NCBI GenBank assembly: GCA_010094045.1
Contig: ML986680.1
Coordinates: forward strand, 1-64,000
Reading direction: 5' to 3'
Length of the DNA stretch: 64,000 nt
DNA from: Lojkania enalia
Lineage: Eukaryota > Ascomycota > Dothideomycetes > Pleosporales
A program made the position numbers and the translations under genes. The notes under the pieces are model-generated. The model made no database searches and was not told the origin of the DNA. It saw only the letters and a program-made list of their open reading frames with translations. This document shows positions 49,488 through 60,614 of the stretch, piece by piece. The first letter of the stretch is position 1. Every line of letters starts with the position of its first letter.

Positions 49488-52211
49488 TCATGAATCGGGC
49501 GTCGTTTTCCTCTGTCCCTGATGTGTTGGTATTGTTGATAGAAGTGGTTTTGAAGCGAGCGATCGTCGTCCAAGCTCAATATCAAACCCACTCTTCAAAT
49601 CTGAGGCCGTTCTTCCGTGAGCATCCTGAGCATCTTCATTGGCACCGGCCTCAACAAGCCATTTAAAAAATATGCGACGGCTATTCATAGCAGCGATGTG
49701 TAGTGGAGTGAGCTTGTCTGCAGTCGTATCATTCAGACCCGCCCCATTAGCTTGAAGTAACCTCCCCACTTCATGATCTCCCATTTTTGCTGCGACCATC
49801 ATAGGAGTCCAACCATTCTTAAATATGACGTTAGACGTCGCTCCGCCGTCTAGAAGCACTCTAACCGTCTCTAACGTACCCGATTCGATGGCATGATATA
49901 GCGGCGGATCTAAGCCCGATGCAGAGATGTTTGGATCTGCACCATGCTGCAACAACGTTTGAATGGCTGAAGGATTACCTTTCCATGCTGCAAGGCCGAT
50001 TGGGAAAAGGGATTCTTGGATAGGGATATTCGGGTCTGCTCCTGCCTCAAGCAAGGTTTTCAGCACTCCATCATCACCTGTATCATCCTGGATAGCAAAG
50101 AAGAAAGGAGTCCATCCACCAGCATCCACAAGGGACGGGCTAGCCTTGAGAGCAAGCAGAAGGTTTACCATCTCAACTCCCTTCCTTGCAGCCATGCACA
50201 TTGGAGAAAATCCGTTCTTATGCGACGCATTAACGTCAGCACCAGCGTTGTGGAGAGCTAATACAGCGTCGATATGACCACTATCTATGGCGAGTACCAA
50301 GGGGCTTTCGCCATTGACGTTAAAAGTATTGATGTTTGCCCCAGCTTCAAGGAGGAGCCCAAAGATGGGGATTTGATTTGTTGCTGCTGCCGCATGTAGT
50401 GCAGTCCAACCTTTTGAATCGATCGAATTGACGTTAATAGTAGATAGAAGCTTTCTACACTCTTCGACATTTCCTTCTTTTGCGGCTCGATGCAAAGGCA
50501 GCTGTGCTAATTCTTCAGTGGACGATCCAGGCTTTGAGCTGGTGCTCATGCGATAAATCATCTCAGTCATTGTAGCCCCACTTAGAAGCCTCTTGGAAGT
50601 CGGATTCTCATGTAGCAGAAGCCAATCTAACCTCTCGGCTTTGTACGTCTCTTCTGTCTCTGCAATCGCCAAAGTGAGGCAAACCCACGCTTCAAGATCC
50701 TCCGCCCTAGTAAAGCGGGTAACGAGCAGGCCGACCCGGCAAAAACGGCGTTTTGGCACAAGCGGTTCGTCGGTAAGTAGATATGCAGTACCTTCCTTTA
50801 CTGCTTTATTAAACAGTTCTATACTCTCGGGAGATTCTTTCTCAGTCTGCTCGCTAATGTAGACGAGAGACATCGCTCCATTAAGAGTCTCACTCTCCAA
50901 CTCAAGAATAACTGCGCCTGGCTTGCTCGAATCAATCGACTTTACTTTGCTTGTCAACCATGACCGTTGCATACCACGCGATTCCCATGTGCCGGCTTGG
51001 ATAATCTTAACGTCTTTCAGACCATGGAAGCTTGCGGGCGCCCACCCCGGTATGGACGCCCTAGGAGGACCATGAAATAGAGCGAGGCGCGTCGCATGAT
51101 GCTTCTGGCTCAAGTAAACCTTGTGCATGGCATCGTGGATATCGTAATTTGTCTTCCATTCGACACCCAGTGTTGGGAACAGAGCCCGAGCATAATCAAG
51201 CGGATCCCACGCTTCGCGATACCCACATCCAATAGCGGCATCCGGAAGGGATATGCCCAGCTCATCGTTTCTTTGAAGTCTGAGGAAGGTTTTGGCAAGA
51301 CTCGGATACTTGCCTGGAGAGTCTCCCGTGTAGCTCTCGCCGACTTCATTTACAGCAAAACTCTTCAGGCTTTGAGTGACGGTGTTGAATGGAATAAATC
51401 CGCTCTTGGTAGCGATAATTGCGTTAGTAGCTAGTTTTATCTCTTGGTATGTCCACATCCTCGTGATCCATGCTAAATTTTCTCAGTATTGTAACCAGTT
51501 TCAGTCATTTTCGCACTTACTGCCGAGACAAGTGATTACGGCAACTTTCACCGGATCCGTAGAATCTAATCTTAGACATAGCGCGTCAAGTATGACAACA
51601 TGCTGCGCCTGACGATAAATATCGGCCATGGCATTGATGAGCGTCCCCTTAAGTTCCTCCTCAAGCAGAGTCAGCGCCCGTTTCCCCCCAGGGATGGCAA
51701 GGCTATCTGTCCATATCCAGCGTATACCAAGAGGTTCTACTCGATCGAACACTTGTTGCAACAGGCTCTTGTCTAGTCCCCGATTATCGTCGTCGGCCCC
51801 GAGCCCCTGCGACCAGACGTGTGACAGCGCGGCAAAGCCTTCTTTCGGATTTACGCAGAATTGCCCGTTCCTATCAACACATAGCGCACCCAAGCAATCT
51901 GCGGAGCTTTGGATGTCTTCCAAATCGGGCTTCACGCATTCAGCGGCGCCTGCTCGTGCGCCCTGCTTCTGAAACGACACAAGGCTGGAGAAATCGGAAC
52001 CAGCAGGAAGATCCAAGGCGTTGAATACCTCATCTAGCTCTTTCTCTGTCCAGTAGCACAGTTCGTTCATAGAAATGGACCATGCGATAGTTGTGGGGAC
52101 TCCTTTGTTAAGGAGATAGTATTTGACGGCGCGGTTGTTAGGCTGCCTTGTTTCCCGCCTTGGGTATCCTCGGAGGCTGTTTAGAAGAGCGGACAGGTTG
52201 TAGGACGCCAT
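49488..52211 (-). CDS. HET-like domain protein with ankyrin repeats
   Basis: Exon 1 52211-51521, intron 51520-51473 (48 bp, GTAAGT...TTTAG), exon 2 51472-49488; product 891 aa. The N-terminal third is HET-like: FAALSHVWSQGLG (block 1), IRWIWTDSLAIP (block 2) and, across the splice, WITRMWTYQEIKLATN (block 3). A 250-residue linker follows, then eight to nine ankyrin repeats from about residue 555 to 870, with GWTALHAAAATNQ, GESPLVLAIDSGH, GFSPMCMAARKG, GWTPFFFAI, LFPIGLAAWKGN, PPLYHAIESGTL, GWTPMMVAAKMGD and KLTPLHIAAMNS. Effector plus repeat sensor is the layout of fungal non-self recognition proteins, though here a NACHT/NB-ARC module is missing. The 3' end lies only 60 bp from the convergent synthetase gene. 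Confidence 0.88.
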
Positions 52212-53265
52212 GAAAATGCTGTATGCAGAACCAAATCATGCAGGTCTCTCGAGCAACTGGCTTACAGAAATACTTTGGTCGGCAGGTAGCGGCACACCGA
52301 GGTCATTGTAACAGAGACTCGAATCCATAGATCTCAGCGGGACAGCCCCGCGCTAATCTTTTCTGGAATGTAACACTATGCTAGTGTCTGCGCATTCATT
52401 TGTCCAAGATGGAAAGAGATGAGCGAGCAGCATTCTGATTTTTTTGTTGGCAAGTTCGTGATGTTTAAGCATTAAGTCGATTCCCACATGGACACTGAGC
52501 TTTAGGAGCTTTTTGTCTAATTCAGCACATACAGTTGATCTGGTATATGCGTTGCCTAACATACTGTAAAAGCACACTGTAAAATATAGATTGAATGGAG
52601 AAGTACATTGGGTTAGAAGTGGTGGGATTAAGGAATTGCAGGAAGATGGGCCGAATTCTTTACTCCGAGGCTCTACGAGGCAAATCAATATTTATGTGCA
52701 TACATATGCTTATACGTTATATCATGTGAGAGGGTAGAAATATCGTACTATATAACCTAGCTGCTACAGTTCAAATACATACATAATTCGCTCACCAAAG
52801 CTAGTACATAGGCAAATATTATCTCCTCTGCTCGAGTGCACCGACTAATCCCGCGACGCGCAATACTCAGCAGGTGGCAATTTACATTAGCACAAAACCC
52901 AAAATCAGAAAGATTCATATTGTTGAATTGGAACGATATCGGATATCCATGATAATAGGTGATTATAAAATCAAACCCCAAGGCTCGTAGGATACAAAAT
53001 TGAATAGATATATTTGAAATGCTGTCTTGATGCGAATCGTACTGTCATTGAATCTAGACTTAACCATAAAATGCTATATAGAAAAAAATAATTGAGTATC
53101 TACAGCGCTATGATAATTGAATCGAGTCTTTTCTTGAATGTCTCATAGTCTTTCAGTTGTCCGATGTATTTGTGAAGGATGCGAGTCTTCCAATGATCTG
53201 AACTCATCCCCCATATTCAATGAATTCGTCGGCAACCTCACTGATGATAAACGTGAGATTTTTTT
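52212..53265. other. Intergenic, AT-rich
   Basis: About 1.05 kb between two minus-strand genes, AT-rich with an 8-T run at about 53260-53268. No gene was recognised. Confidence 0.35.
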
Positions 53266-54256
53266 TTACACTTGCCGGTGTCCTTCATCAGCACCATGAT
53301 GTTGGTCCCCTGGTAATTCATGCGTAGGAGTTTCCACAGGCATTTCATGCCGGTACTGCTGTGTCACCACATACGCTCCGTACGGTTTTGTGTCCGCCTC
53401 CCATATAGGGCCGTTGCGTACTTCCTGCGTGTAGCGTTGACTTTTCGCGGCGGTCCGAGACCGACGGTAACGATAACGGTAAAATAAGATTCCTGCTGCT
53501 CCAATCACAATCACGCCTAACGGGACTCCAACTCCAGCACCAATAGGTACGCTAAGGTCGCGAGCGTTGGATTCGATAGTCGGACTGGATGTGTCACCTG
53601 GGGCTGATACAGCGCTTGTAGTACTTATACTATCCGTACTTGCGGTATTGGTGAAGGACGGTGTAATTGTCGGTGTACTTGTTGATGAACTTGTCGAACT
53701 TTGTGCAACGCCGATGATAGTTAACGTCGTTTCAGAAACTATCATGCTGTTAGTGATCAGAGTTGTACTGAGTATTGCATGCCCTCTGACCTTCAAATTC
53801 CATGTAGTACTTTGCGTCTGAACACAAAGAGTCCAAATCATTTGACCCTATAAGCGGCAGCGTCAAATTATTTATGCAGTAATATCTATCCTTGATCGTG
53901 TTTGCGCACTTCCCTAAAGAGGCCCCATTGTCCATCGTGTCTCCGTCTTCGGGCGCGATGCAATAATTAGGGCAATCTGGACTGTTCCATGATGAATCGG
54001 TGCAGCTTCCTCTGCCGTAAATTGGCTGCCCAGGTTTCTGCTCTCCAGCAAATGCAGTGAATTTGCACAGTTTGTTAGACAAACATGCAAAGCCTTGCCC
54101 ACAGCAAAATGATTCGCCTTCAGAAACACATGGAACATCCCCTGTAGGAATTTTCGCTTCCAGATCAGGAAAATAACATGTTTTCTTCTCTTGGGTGTTG
54201 ACCGTTAAAGTGAAAGAGAAAAGCCAAATTGTAAGGACTTGGAGTGTAAAATCCAT
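53266..54256 (-). CDS. Secreted-type Cys-rich, single-pass membrane protein with Ser/Thr stalk
   Basis: Exon 1 54256-53811, intron 53810-53747 (64 bp, GTACTA...CTAACAG with an overlapping branch-like CTAAC), exon 2 53746-53266; product 308 aa. Signal peptide (MDFTLQVLTIWLFSFTLTVN), then an ectodomain with about 13 cysteines (CVSEGESFCCGQGFACLSNKLC, SPDCPNYCIAPEDG, KDRYYCINN), a Ser/Thr-rich stalk of about 55 residues, one membrane helix (about 215-238: VPIGAGVGVPLGVIVIGAAGILFY) followed at once by a basic stop-transfer YRYRYRRSR, and a 65-residue cytosolic tail. This is a common ascomycete surface-protein layout; function is unknown. Without the intron the ectodomain frame would stop at 53750, so the splice is needed. 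Confidence 0.78.
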
Positions 54257-56051
54257 CGTAAGGATTTTAGAAATCCGTATTGAATTGCGGGGTCCAAGGC
54301 ATATTATGTGGGAAATCGAATCAGTCGGGCGTTGTGGCTCTGCTGTGGTCTGAAACAGCGTCTCGGGAGACGATGCGATATGGAGCCATGTAAGCAAACG
54401 CCCGATGGAGCTCCCTCATGAATTCGTTGGTGAACACGACCCGCTCAAGGAATGACTGAAGATTGGCCAAGCCGCTTATAGTCTAGCTCTTCAAAGTGTG
54501 GTTTATCATGCATTTCATACACAGAGCGCACTAGTTTGAAGCCCACTACTCTGCACAATGCGCGCGCTTAGAATCTGGAATTCGCATTTTCAGATATTCC
54601 AAGTTCTAAAACACACTTTTTGTGGAACCCGCAGGGGAAAAAAAAATTAAAAAAAATTAAAAAAGTTAACAGAAATTTGAGGTTGAACTACGCATTTGTC
54701 TAAGTGATGTTATCATTACACAACAAATTGCGGCGCCTTTGGACTCAACTCGCGCCTCGAGGCTGCATGGGGGCCAAAATAACCAACACACTTACCATAT
54801 GAAGAGCAGCTTTGCGATTGGGTGCGATTAAACCATTCCCTGATTTACCCGCATCCCCAGCTAGAATGGCCGGTGTCAATGGCTAGAAAATCCACTCATC
54901 TCAGTAATCACGAACCTGAGGAGTGCCCCAATAGTGGGGAGTCAGGTGCGATTTGCACCGTCTCAGCCGGAATGTAGGTATCAGTCATGAAAATGGAATC
55001 TCTCATCAATACTATTCACCTAGCATAAGCAATTTTTAGCTCAAATGCCGCCTTGATTCGGGTTGCATGGCTCTTTTAGAATCCGGTCTGTGCTGGGCGC
55101 CCTCGGCGTGATGGGAGCCAGCTTGAGAACGGCGTTAAACTCCACGAGAAGTACTCCAGCTAGATCATGACCTACGCAAAGGCAGCCAGCTTTCACTGGA
55201 TTATCAAACTTTGCGCTATAAATATTAGCTGCTTACAAGTAGATTTGGTAGTTAGAGCTCTCTCTCTCCCTAGCGTTTGCTGAGGGACATTGGCTTGAAA
55301 TTCCATGCCCACAGTCTATAAAGCCATGTATATGCATCGAGACAAACTAGGGGTACAATTTCGAACCGAATTGCTGTTTCTCCTGTTAATGAGAGGCATG
55401 CATCGGCTTATGCTCTTTCAATTGCATATCGGAGTCTCTGTCGCATTTAGACACTTGTCTCTTTGAAGCCAATTGTCCTCGCTTTTGTATTATTTGTTGG
55501 TACCTAGTTTCATTCAGGGACGACATGATACGAGGGCATTGGAAACAAGATTCGCTTTTAGATCGAACCGAATCAATTGCTTCTGAGATGGAGATGGTTT
55601 TGATAAAAGAAAATTGAGACTTCTCTTCAGACACAAGGGATGGATTGCTTATAAAGCCCGGCTTACTTTGTGAATGATGGATATAGGAATTGCATTCTGT
55701 CACAGCTCCCAGGACCCCGGCCTGCTCAGAGCAAACTGAGCAGGAGCGGTGTTGGGCGAAGCAAGGCGTATTAACCTCATCTTACCTCGACAGTGCTTTG
55801 GCCTCGACTAGCGTGAAGGGAGCGGTCGAACCTTTGGGTACGATCTTTGCCGCGTTTTTAGTCCGGCTGGGAAGTGCTCTACGTTGTGCTCGTAGTCAAC
55901 CACTACCTCTACACTCCGTCTTGTAAGTTCATCCTTCTAAACAAGAGCGGCTATAATGTAGACGAACATATGTGAGTCTTGGGACGCTTTGGAGCCCTCG
56001 GCACATCTAGAGGTAGTGACATGGTCTTTATTTCTGGATGCTGAAATGCCG
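54257..56051. other. Gene-poor interval with A/T homopolymer block
   Basis: About 1.8 kb. A nearly pure A/T block (A9TTA8TTA6) lies at 54640-54665. A minus-strand open frame at 55386-55703 has no recognisable family and no intron context, so it is not called a gene. Confidence 0.35.
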
Positions 56052-57401
56052 TCAAACCCTTGGTATGTTCGGAAACGAGGTGGATTGCATTAACTGTCCT
56101 GCGTCCGGCCTTGTGATTCTCTTCCACAGCTCGGCAGCGGTCCAATTCTCAGTCAGGACAGTTTTCACGGCTTCGATATCATGGACTCTGGGCTCCAGAA
56201 GCGTGAGATGCAACTCGATGCCTGTAAGTCCCGCCGCTATCATCATACACATGGCCTTGACCAAGATGTTGCCGCCGAAAGCTCCACAACCCCATGCACC
56301 CGTTTCGACAACACAAGCCTCATTAAGATTGCAATAGCACATGTCCCGCATGCGAATGGCACCTGAAAAAGATGCATACAGCTTCCGCACTTCTCGCTCA
56401 ACTCGGCCTGGCTGCAAGTCTCTAAGACCATCGCCATTGTCGTACATCTCATCCAGCGGTAGAGCATCTGCCAGTATATAATGTCTCCGAGGGAGGCCAT
56501 CGGCAGGAAATAGCCTATCGAGTCGTGCGGTGCGATTGTGCCCTTTCCAAGCGGCGTGGACGGGGAACGCAGAGGTGATTACAGCGCCTTCGTCCGGTAT
56601 TTTGGGCGTGAAGAGTGCAGATGTACTAAGGGCAAGAGATGCTGACTGCAGTCGCTCTTCCTGCGTGGCGGTGGCTCCGGGACCGGGCTGCGAGTGTGCG
56701 GCGACGAGGACGAAGGTCGGTTGGGGCAGTTCCGAGGGCTCTGATTCTTCTGGTACGAGGTGGAGTCGGACAGTTGGCGACCTATTGCATTGTGAGGGAT
56801 CTGGCATTTCGTTTGCTATGCGCAACATGAACATAAATGAATAGTCTGGGCCATAGCCGCCTCTGGCGAAGTGATCGAATACCGTTGTCAGGTAGCCATC
56901 AACAGCGTTTCGGTGGGCAGGGTTAGCTGCAAACCACGACGTGAAATCTGGAAGACCCCATGTTGCCCCGGAAGGCTGCGATAGAGTGCCTAAAAGTTGG
57001 TGTGCCAGGAGGGCGTCTATTTGTGCGCCGTTGCAGGCAACTATGTCGCCGTCGGAGCATGGTGTATATAAGCTCTGTTCCGGAAAAAGACTCGGCAGAC
57101 TTCGTGCTGCATGGACGACATTTTCGACTGTAGCCGGACAAGTGTATAAGCTTGAAACAGAACGATCGATATATTTGCGAAGGTTTGCGGTATCTATCGA
57201 CCCGTTTCCGTGAATTGTGTATGCGAGGTCTTCTATGAGGGATTGGAGGATATCCACAACCAGAGTACTGGAGCGGAGACGGACAAGTGCAGTGGCGAGC
57301 AACGCGTCGAGAACTTCAGCCTGAGGAGCATCATCCTTCGCAAGGACGCTAAGAGGGTCGTCACTCTTGATTGAAAGGTGAGTGGGAAGCAGGTATCGCA
57401 T
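56052..57401 (-). CDS. Poly(ADP-ribose) glycohydrolase (PARG)-like protein
   Basis: Single exon of 449 aa. The PARG macrodomain-like catalytic region is suggested by the TGAWGCGAFGGN motif (about 367-378), which matches the canonical WGCGAFGGD loop, and by QEERLQSAS (QEE at 247-249), corresponding to the catalytic Gln-Glu-Glu. In canonical PARGs a GGG loop precedes QEE; here the equivalent text is HSQPGPGATATQEE, so the triple glycine is not kept. The N-terminus holds family-like helix text and FTSWFAANPAHRNAVDGYL. If active it would hydrolyse ADP-ribose polymers, but the altered loop leaves activity uncertain. The gene follows the amidohydrolase on the same strand after 357 bp. Confidence 0.78.
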   Translation of the reverse strand: MRYLLPTHLSIKSDDPLSVLAKDDAPQAEVLDALLATALVRLRSSTLVVDILQSLIEDLAYTIHGNGSIDTANLRKYIDRSVSSLYTCPATVENVVHAARSLPSLFPEQSLYTPCSDGDIVACNGAQIDALLAHQLLGTLSQPSGATWGLPDFTSWFAANPAHRNAVDGYLTTVFDHFARGGYGPDYSFMFMLRIANEMPDPSQCNRSPTVRLHLVPEESEPSELPQPTFVLVAAHSQPGPGATATQEERLQSASLALSTSALFTPKIPDEGAVITSAFPVHAAWKGHNRTARLDRLFPADGLPRRHYILADALPLDEMYDNGDGLRDLQPGRVEREVRKLYASFSGAIRMRDMCYCNLNEACVVETGAWGCGAFGGNILVKAMCMMIAAGLTGIELHLTLLEPRVHDIEAVKTVLTENWTAAELWKRITRPDAGQLMQSTSFPNIPRV

Positions 57402-57758
57402 CGGATTGCCCTCAACGAAACATGGGAGTATCGAGTCGATGTGAGTTCAGGGCTGATTAGAGGCTCGGTCCGCGCAGCGAGCAGTGCCTGGCGCCAAATT
57501 TAGGCGGCTCCTTCCGCACCAATTATATCATCGAAATTTCTACAGCTCCCACGCTCATACTATAGTGGCCCGGCCATATTGTGTCACCTCTTTACTGTCC
57601 ATCACTACTTGAGCCGTCAGGAATTTGTTATTGGCTTACAACTTAGGTAATAAAATTCCTACAATGAAGATCTTCGAAACCTGTCCCAAGAATAGATAAA
57701 ATACAGGTACCTCCACGAAACAAAAACCCCTCGCCCCAAACGAACCTTGACATTTAAT
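57402..57758. other. Short intergenic region between the amidohydrolase and PARG-like genes
   Basis: 357 bp on the same strand; probably the promoter of the PARG-like gene. It is AT-rich around 57600-57720. Nothing coding was seen. Confidence 0.35.
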
Positions 57759-59075
57759 TTACTCTCCCATTTTGGTGGCATGAGCACTACACAAGCTGCC
57801 CTCTCTCCAGACGCCTCGAACGTTCAATGTGGCATCAATATTCTCCAGCGGGTTTCCTTCGACCAGAAGCAAATCCGCGTTCAATCCCTCAGCCAACTTA
57901 CCACGGTCCGTAAACCTGAATCGTTTCGCGATCACACTTGTAGCCGATCGGAGAGCTTCTTCTGGACTCATGCCAACCTTGTGTACGAAAAGATGCAGTT
58001 CATGGTGCACCGAAAGCCCGTATGCTGTCCCTACTGCCGGGCCAGCTGCATCGCTTCCGCTTCAAGCAGTCAGCGGGGTCGATGGCATATATGAAGACAT
58101 GACAGTATGTGCTTACCAGACGATATCGATGCCAGCTTCTCTCAGCATCCTGACGCTTTCATACGCATACTCGACCTTCCCATGCTGGGCCGCCATTGCC
58201 ATGCAAGCACACATTCGTCCAATTTCTTCCTCACCGATAAGGCCTTCTGTGCGCTTGTCGTGAGCGAACCGTTCCTGTATTTCCTTCCCTTCGGTGGTCA
58301 GACTTCCAATGGCCGCCAAGGTTGGGTTAAGCCACGCATTATTCTTCTTATATGCGTCTACCAGCTTCTGTGTCGGTGGCTGATCGCAAATGGTGTGTGT
58401 TAGACCATTGACGCCAGCTTCCAGTGCTTCGATTGCATCGTCCATTGCCAAGGCGTGTGCGACTGTAAGGTAGCCTCTCTTGTTCGCTTCTTCTACAATG
58501 ATCTTCTGGAGTTCTACTGTGGGCTTGTTTAAGTTGAAACCCATGCTTGTGCCTGACTCATGCATGAGCTTGATATAATCTGGTTGCATCTCTTTTTTGT
58601 TCCATTCAAGATACTCTATAACGTTCTCCCTGTTCGACAATTTCGGCCACGTAGCGATTTCTGCACGTGTTTCTTCACTCTTGTCATGCGCCGTAATCAC
58701 GGGAATTGGCCATCCGTTGTCTATTGTGGCCGCTTGACCTGCAGTCTTGTACGCAGCAGTATCTGGCTCTTGGGTATGCTTCCGGAGTTTCAGGACGTTG
58801 GCCAGTTCGTTGTGCATGTCACAAACAGTGGTCACTCCGAAACGTAGAGCTTGTGGGAGAGCTACGCGGTTGCCTTTGTCGGCATGGATATGGCAGTCGA
58901 TAAATCCTGGAAGTAAGGTATGGCCAGGCTTTGAGTATACTTTGATTGAAGTCTTCGGGGTGCTTGAAGCGGGACCAACGGCCTTAATCTTGCCGTCTTG
59001 GATATAGACGAATCCATCTTCAATAGTCTCTTCGCCAGTGAAGACTCGGACGTCGCGAATAATGAAAGAAGTCAT
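57759..59075 (-). CDS. Amidohydrolase-superfamily metal-dependent hydrolase (imidazolonepropionase-like)
   Basis: Exon 1 59075-58117, intron 58116-58060 (57 bp, GTAAGC...TGAAG), exon 2 58059-57759; product 419 aa. The N-terminal beta-sandwich strand (IRDVRVFTGEETIEDGFVYI) leads to the metal motif LLPGFIDCHIH (HxH at 62-64). Further metal ligands are likely in YLTVAHALAM and NGLTHTICD, and the catalytic Asp in CGSDAAG, a motif created by the splice. The C-terminus has SPEEALRSAT and ADLLLVEGNPLENI, typical of imidazolonepropionase/prolidase-like hydrolases. No signal peptide, so probably cytosolic. Substrate is unknown; cyclic amides, hydantoins, or toxic or pesticidal carbamates are possibilities for the family. 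ATG 59075 is the first Met after an in-frame region without family similarity. Confidence 0.87.
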
Positions 59076-60614
59076 TTTCCTGAGCTGGTGAGATTGAATG
59101 ATGTTTCCTCGCCCTTTCTCGGTTCGTTTCCTTTGTACCTTGAGAATTACCAAGTGACTTTGTAAGACTGATGGAAGAAGGATATATAGCTATATAGTTC
59201 GAGGCGTAAAGACAACAGTAGTGCTTATATCATCCAAGCACTCACCTGCTTGAAGGAGTCCTTGAAATTGCACGGGCGTAAACCTGACCAAGCTCGGACT
59301 TTATCCTCCCGCACAACTCCGGCACTCCCCAACAGATCACGACTGATTGGATAGTAATATCGCATCAAACAGCCACACCCAGAGTTGAGTACGAAATATC
59401 GGTCTCACAATAATGCCGGCATCGGCAATCGTAATTGGAATGGCCTTGTGAAAGCGACTTCGCCCGCACAGAAGTGCTGTTGATTAAGCATCACAGGCTT
59501 GCGAACGCGGACCAGCCCTTACATCTCAACCCTTGAATAGGTAGTTTCGATACTTCCGCAGAAGGAATTTATGGGGTTTATCCCCACAGCTTCTATCAGG
59601 AAGTCCGAAGTGGTGGAATAGAGTTCGCCAAGCTTTCCTTCCGGTCCGGCTCTCCAACCCGACATTTGACTTGTGCACACTACCGATCTTTCTTTCTACT
59701 CTTCACAGTACCTATAATGCTTAAGAGACTGTGCACTAAATGACACGAAGGATAGCCAAAGCTACTATGTATTCGAAATGGATTGAAACCGAATAGAAGA
59801 CCCTACTTAGCGTATTCTAGAGGACTCCGTCAGCCTTGCAAAGTGCACAACGTCATATGTTTACTATCGATTAAAACGTCTTTCATAAACATGACCTCTT
59901 TGGTTAGATTCTGGAAAGAGTATAGTTTCTAAGCTCATTTGTACACTACAAAATATTATTTTGACTGAATCGTGAATAAATTGATGAGAGGCAGGATAAG
60001 TGAGCGGCTACAGAAGCTTCGTAATACGCGGAGAATGAAAAATGATGCCTAATTACCAACAGCTACCAAAGCCCCACCAAAAAGATTTTGTAGACCGAAA
60101 TAACAAATCCAACACTTTGACATATCAAAAAGTCGGTCCCGATATAACGATCCCGAAAACGTGGCACGGTGTTTCTACTGGTGTTTATTCAACCAGTATG
60201 TGGAGATATAGCTACTTATATTCGGATGAATGCATCAAACATATATAATAGAACACAAGTTGCGATCTCTTCAACTACAATAAATTCTTGGAACATTAAG
60301 GCGAGCACAGATGCATTTCAGGATGATGACTAACGGAAGTACCCCGCGCGTTCAAGTGCTGGTCAGCTTTATCGATCTTTAGCACAGCGCTATGCCCATC
60401 GAGCATTGAACCTCTTCATTCTGTCTCCCAACGAATTACGACGTAGAAATACTGTCCTGCCCTTCATTTAGAGCTTTCACCCTTTAGGAGTTCGGGCACA
60501 TCTACCAAATTCTAAGGGGTTAGCAGGGTGAGCAGGAAACAACGACAAGGCATCGATTAGTCAAACCAGACCACCCCCTTCCACCGCGCATTGTTGGAAT
60601 ATATAGGCTTGAAT
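59076..60614. other. Divergent intergenic region
   Basis: About 1.5 kb between the divergent amidohydrolase and P450 genes. AT-rich in 59850-60290. The small open frame 60042-60248 is not supported by any family or splice context. Confidence 0.35.

Noticed and set aside
55386..55703. 105-codon open frame on the minus strand
   Set aside because: No family, no splice context, AT-rich surroundings and a high chance of random occurrence.
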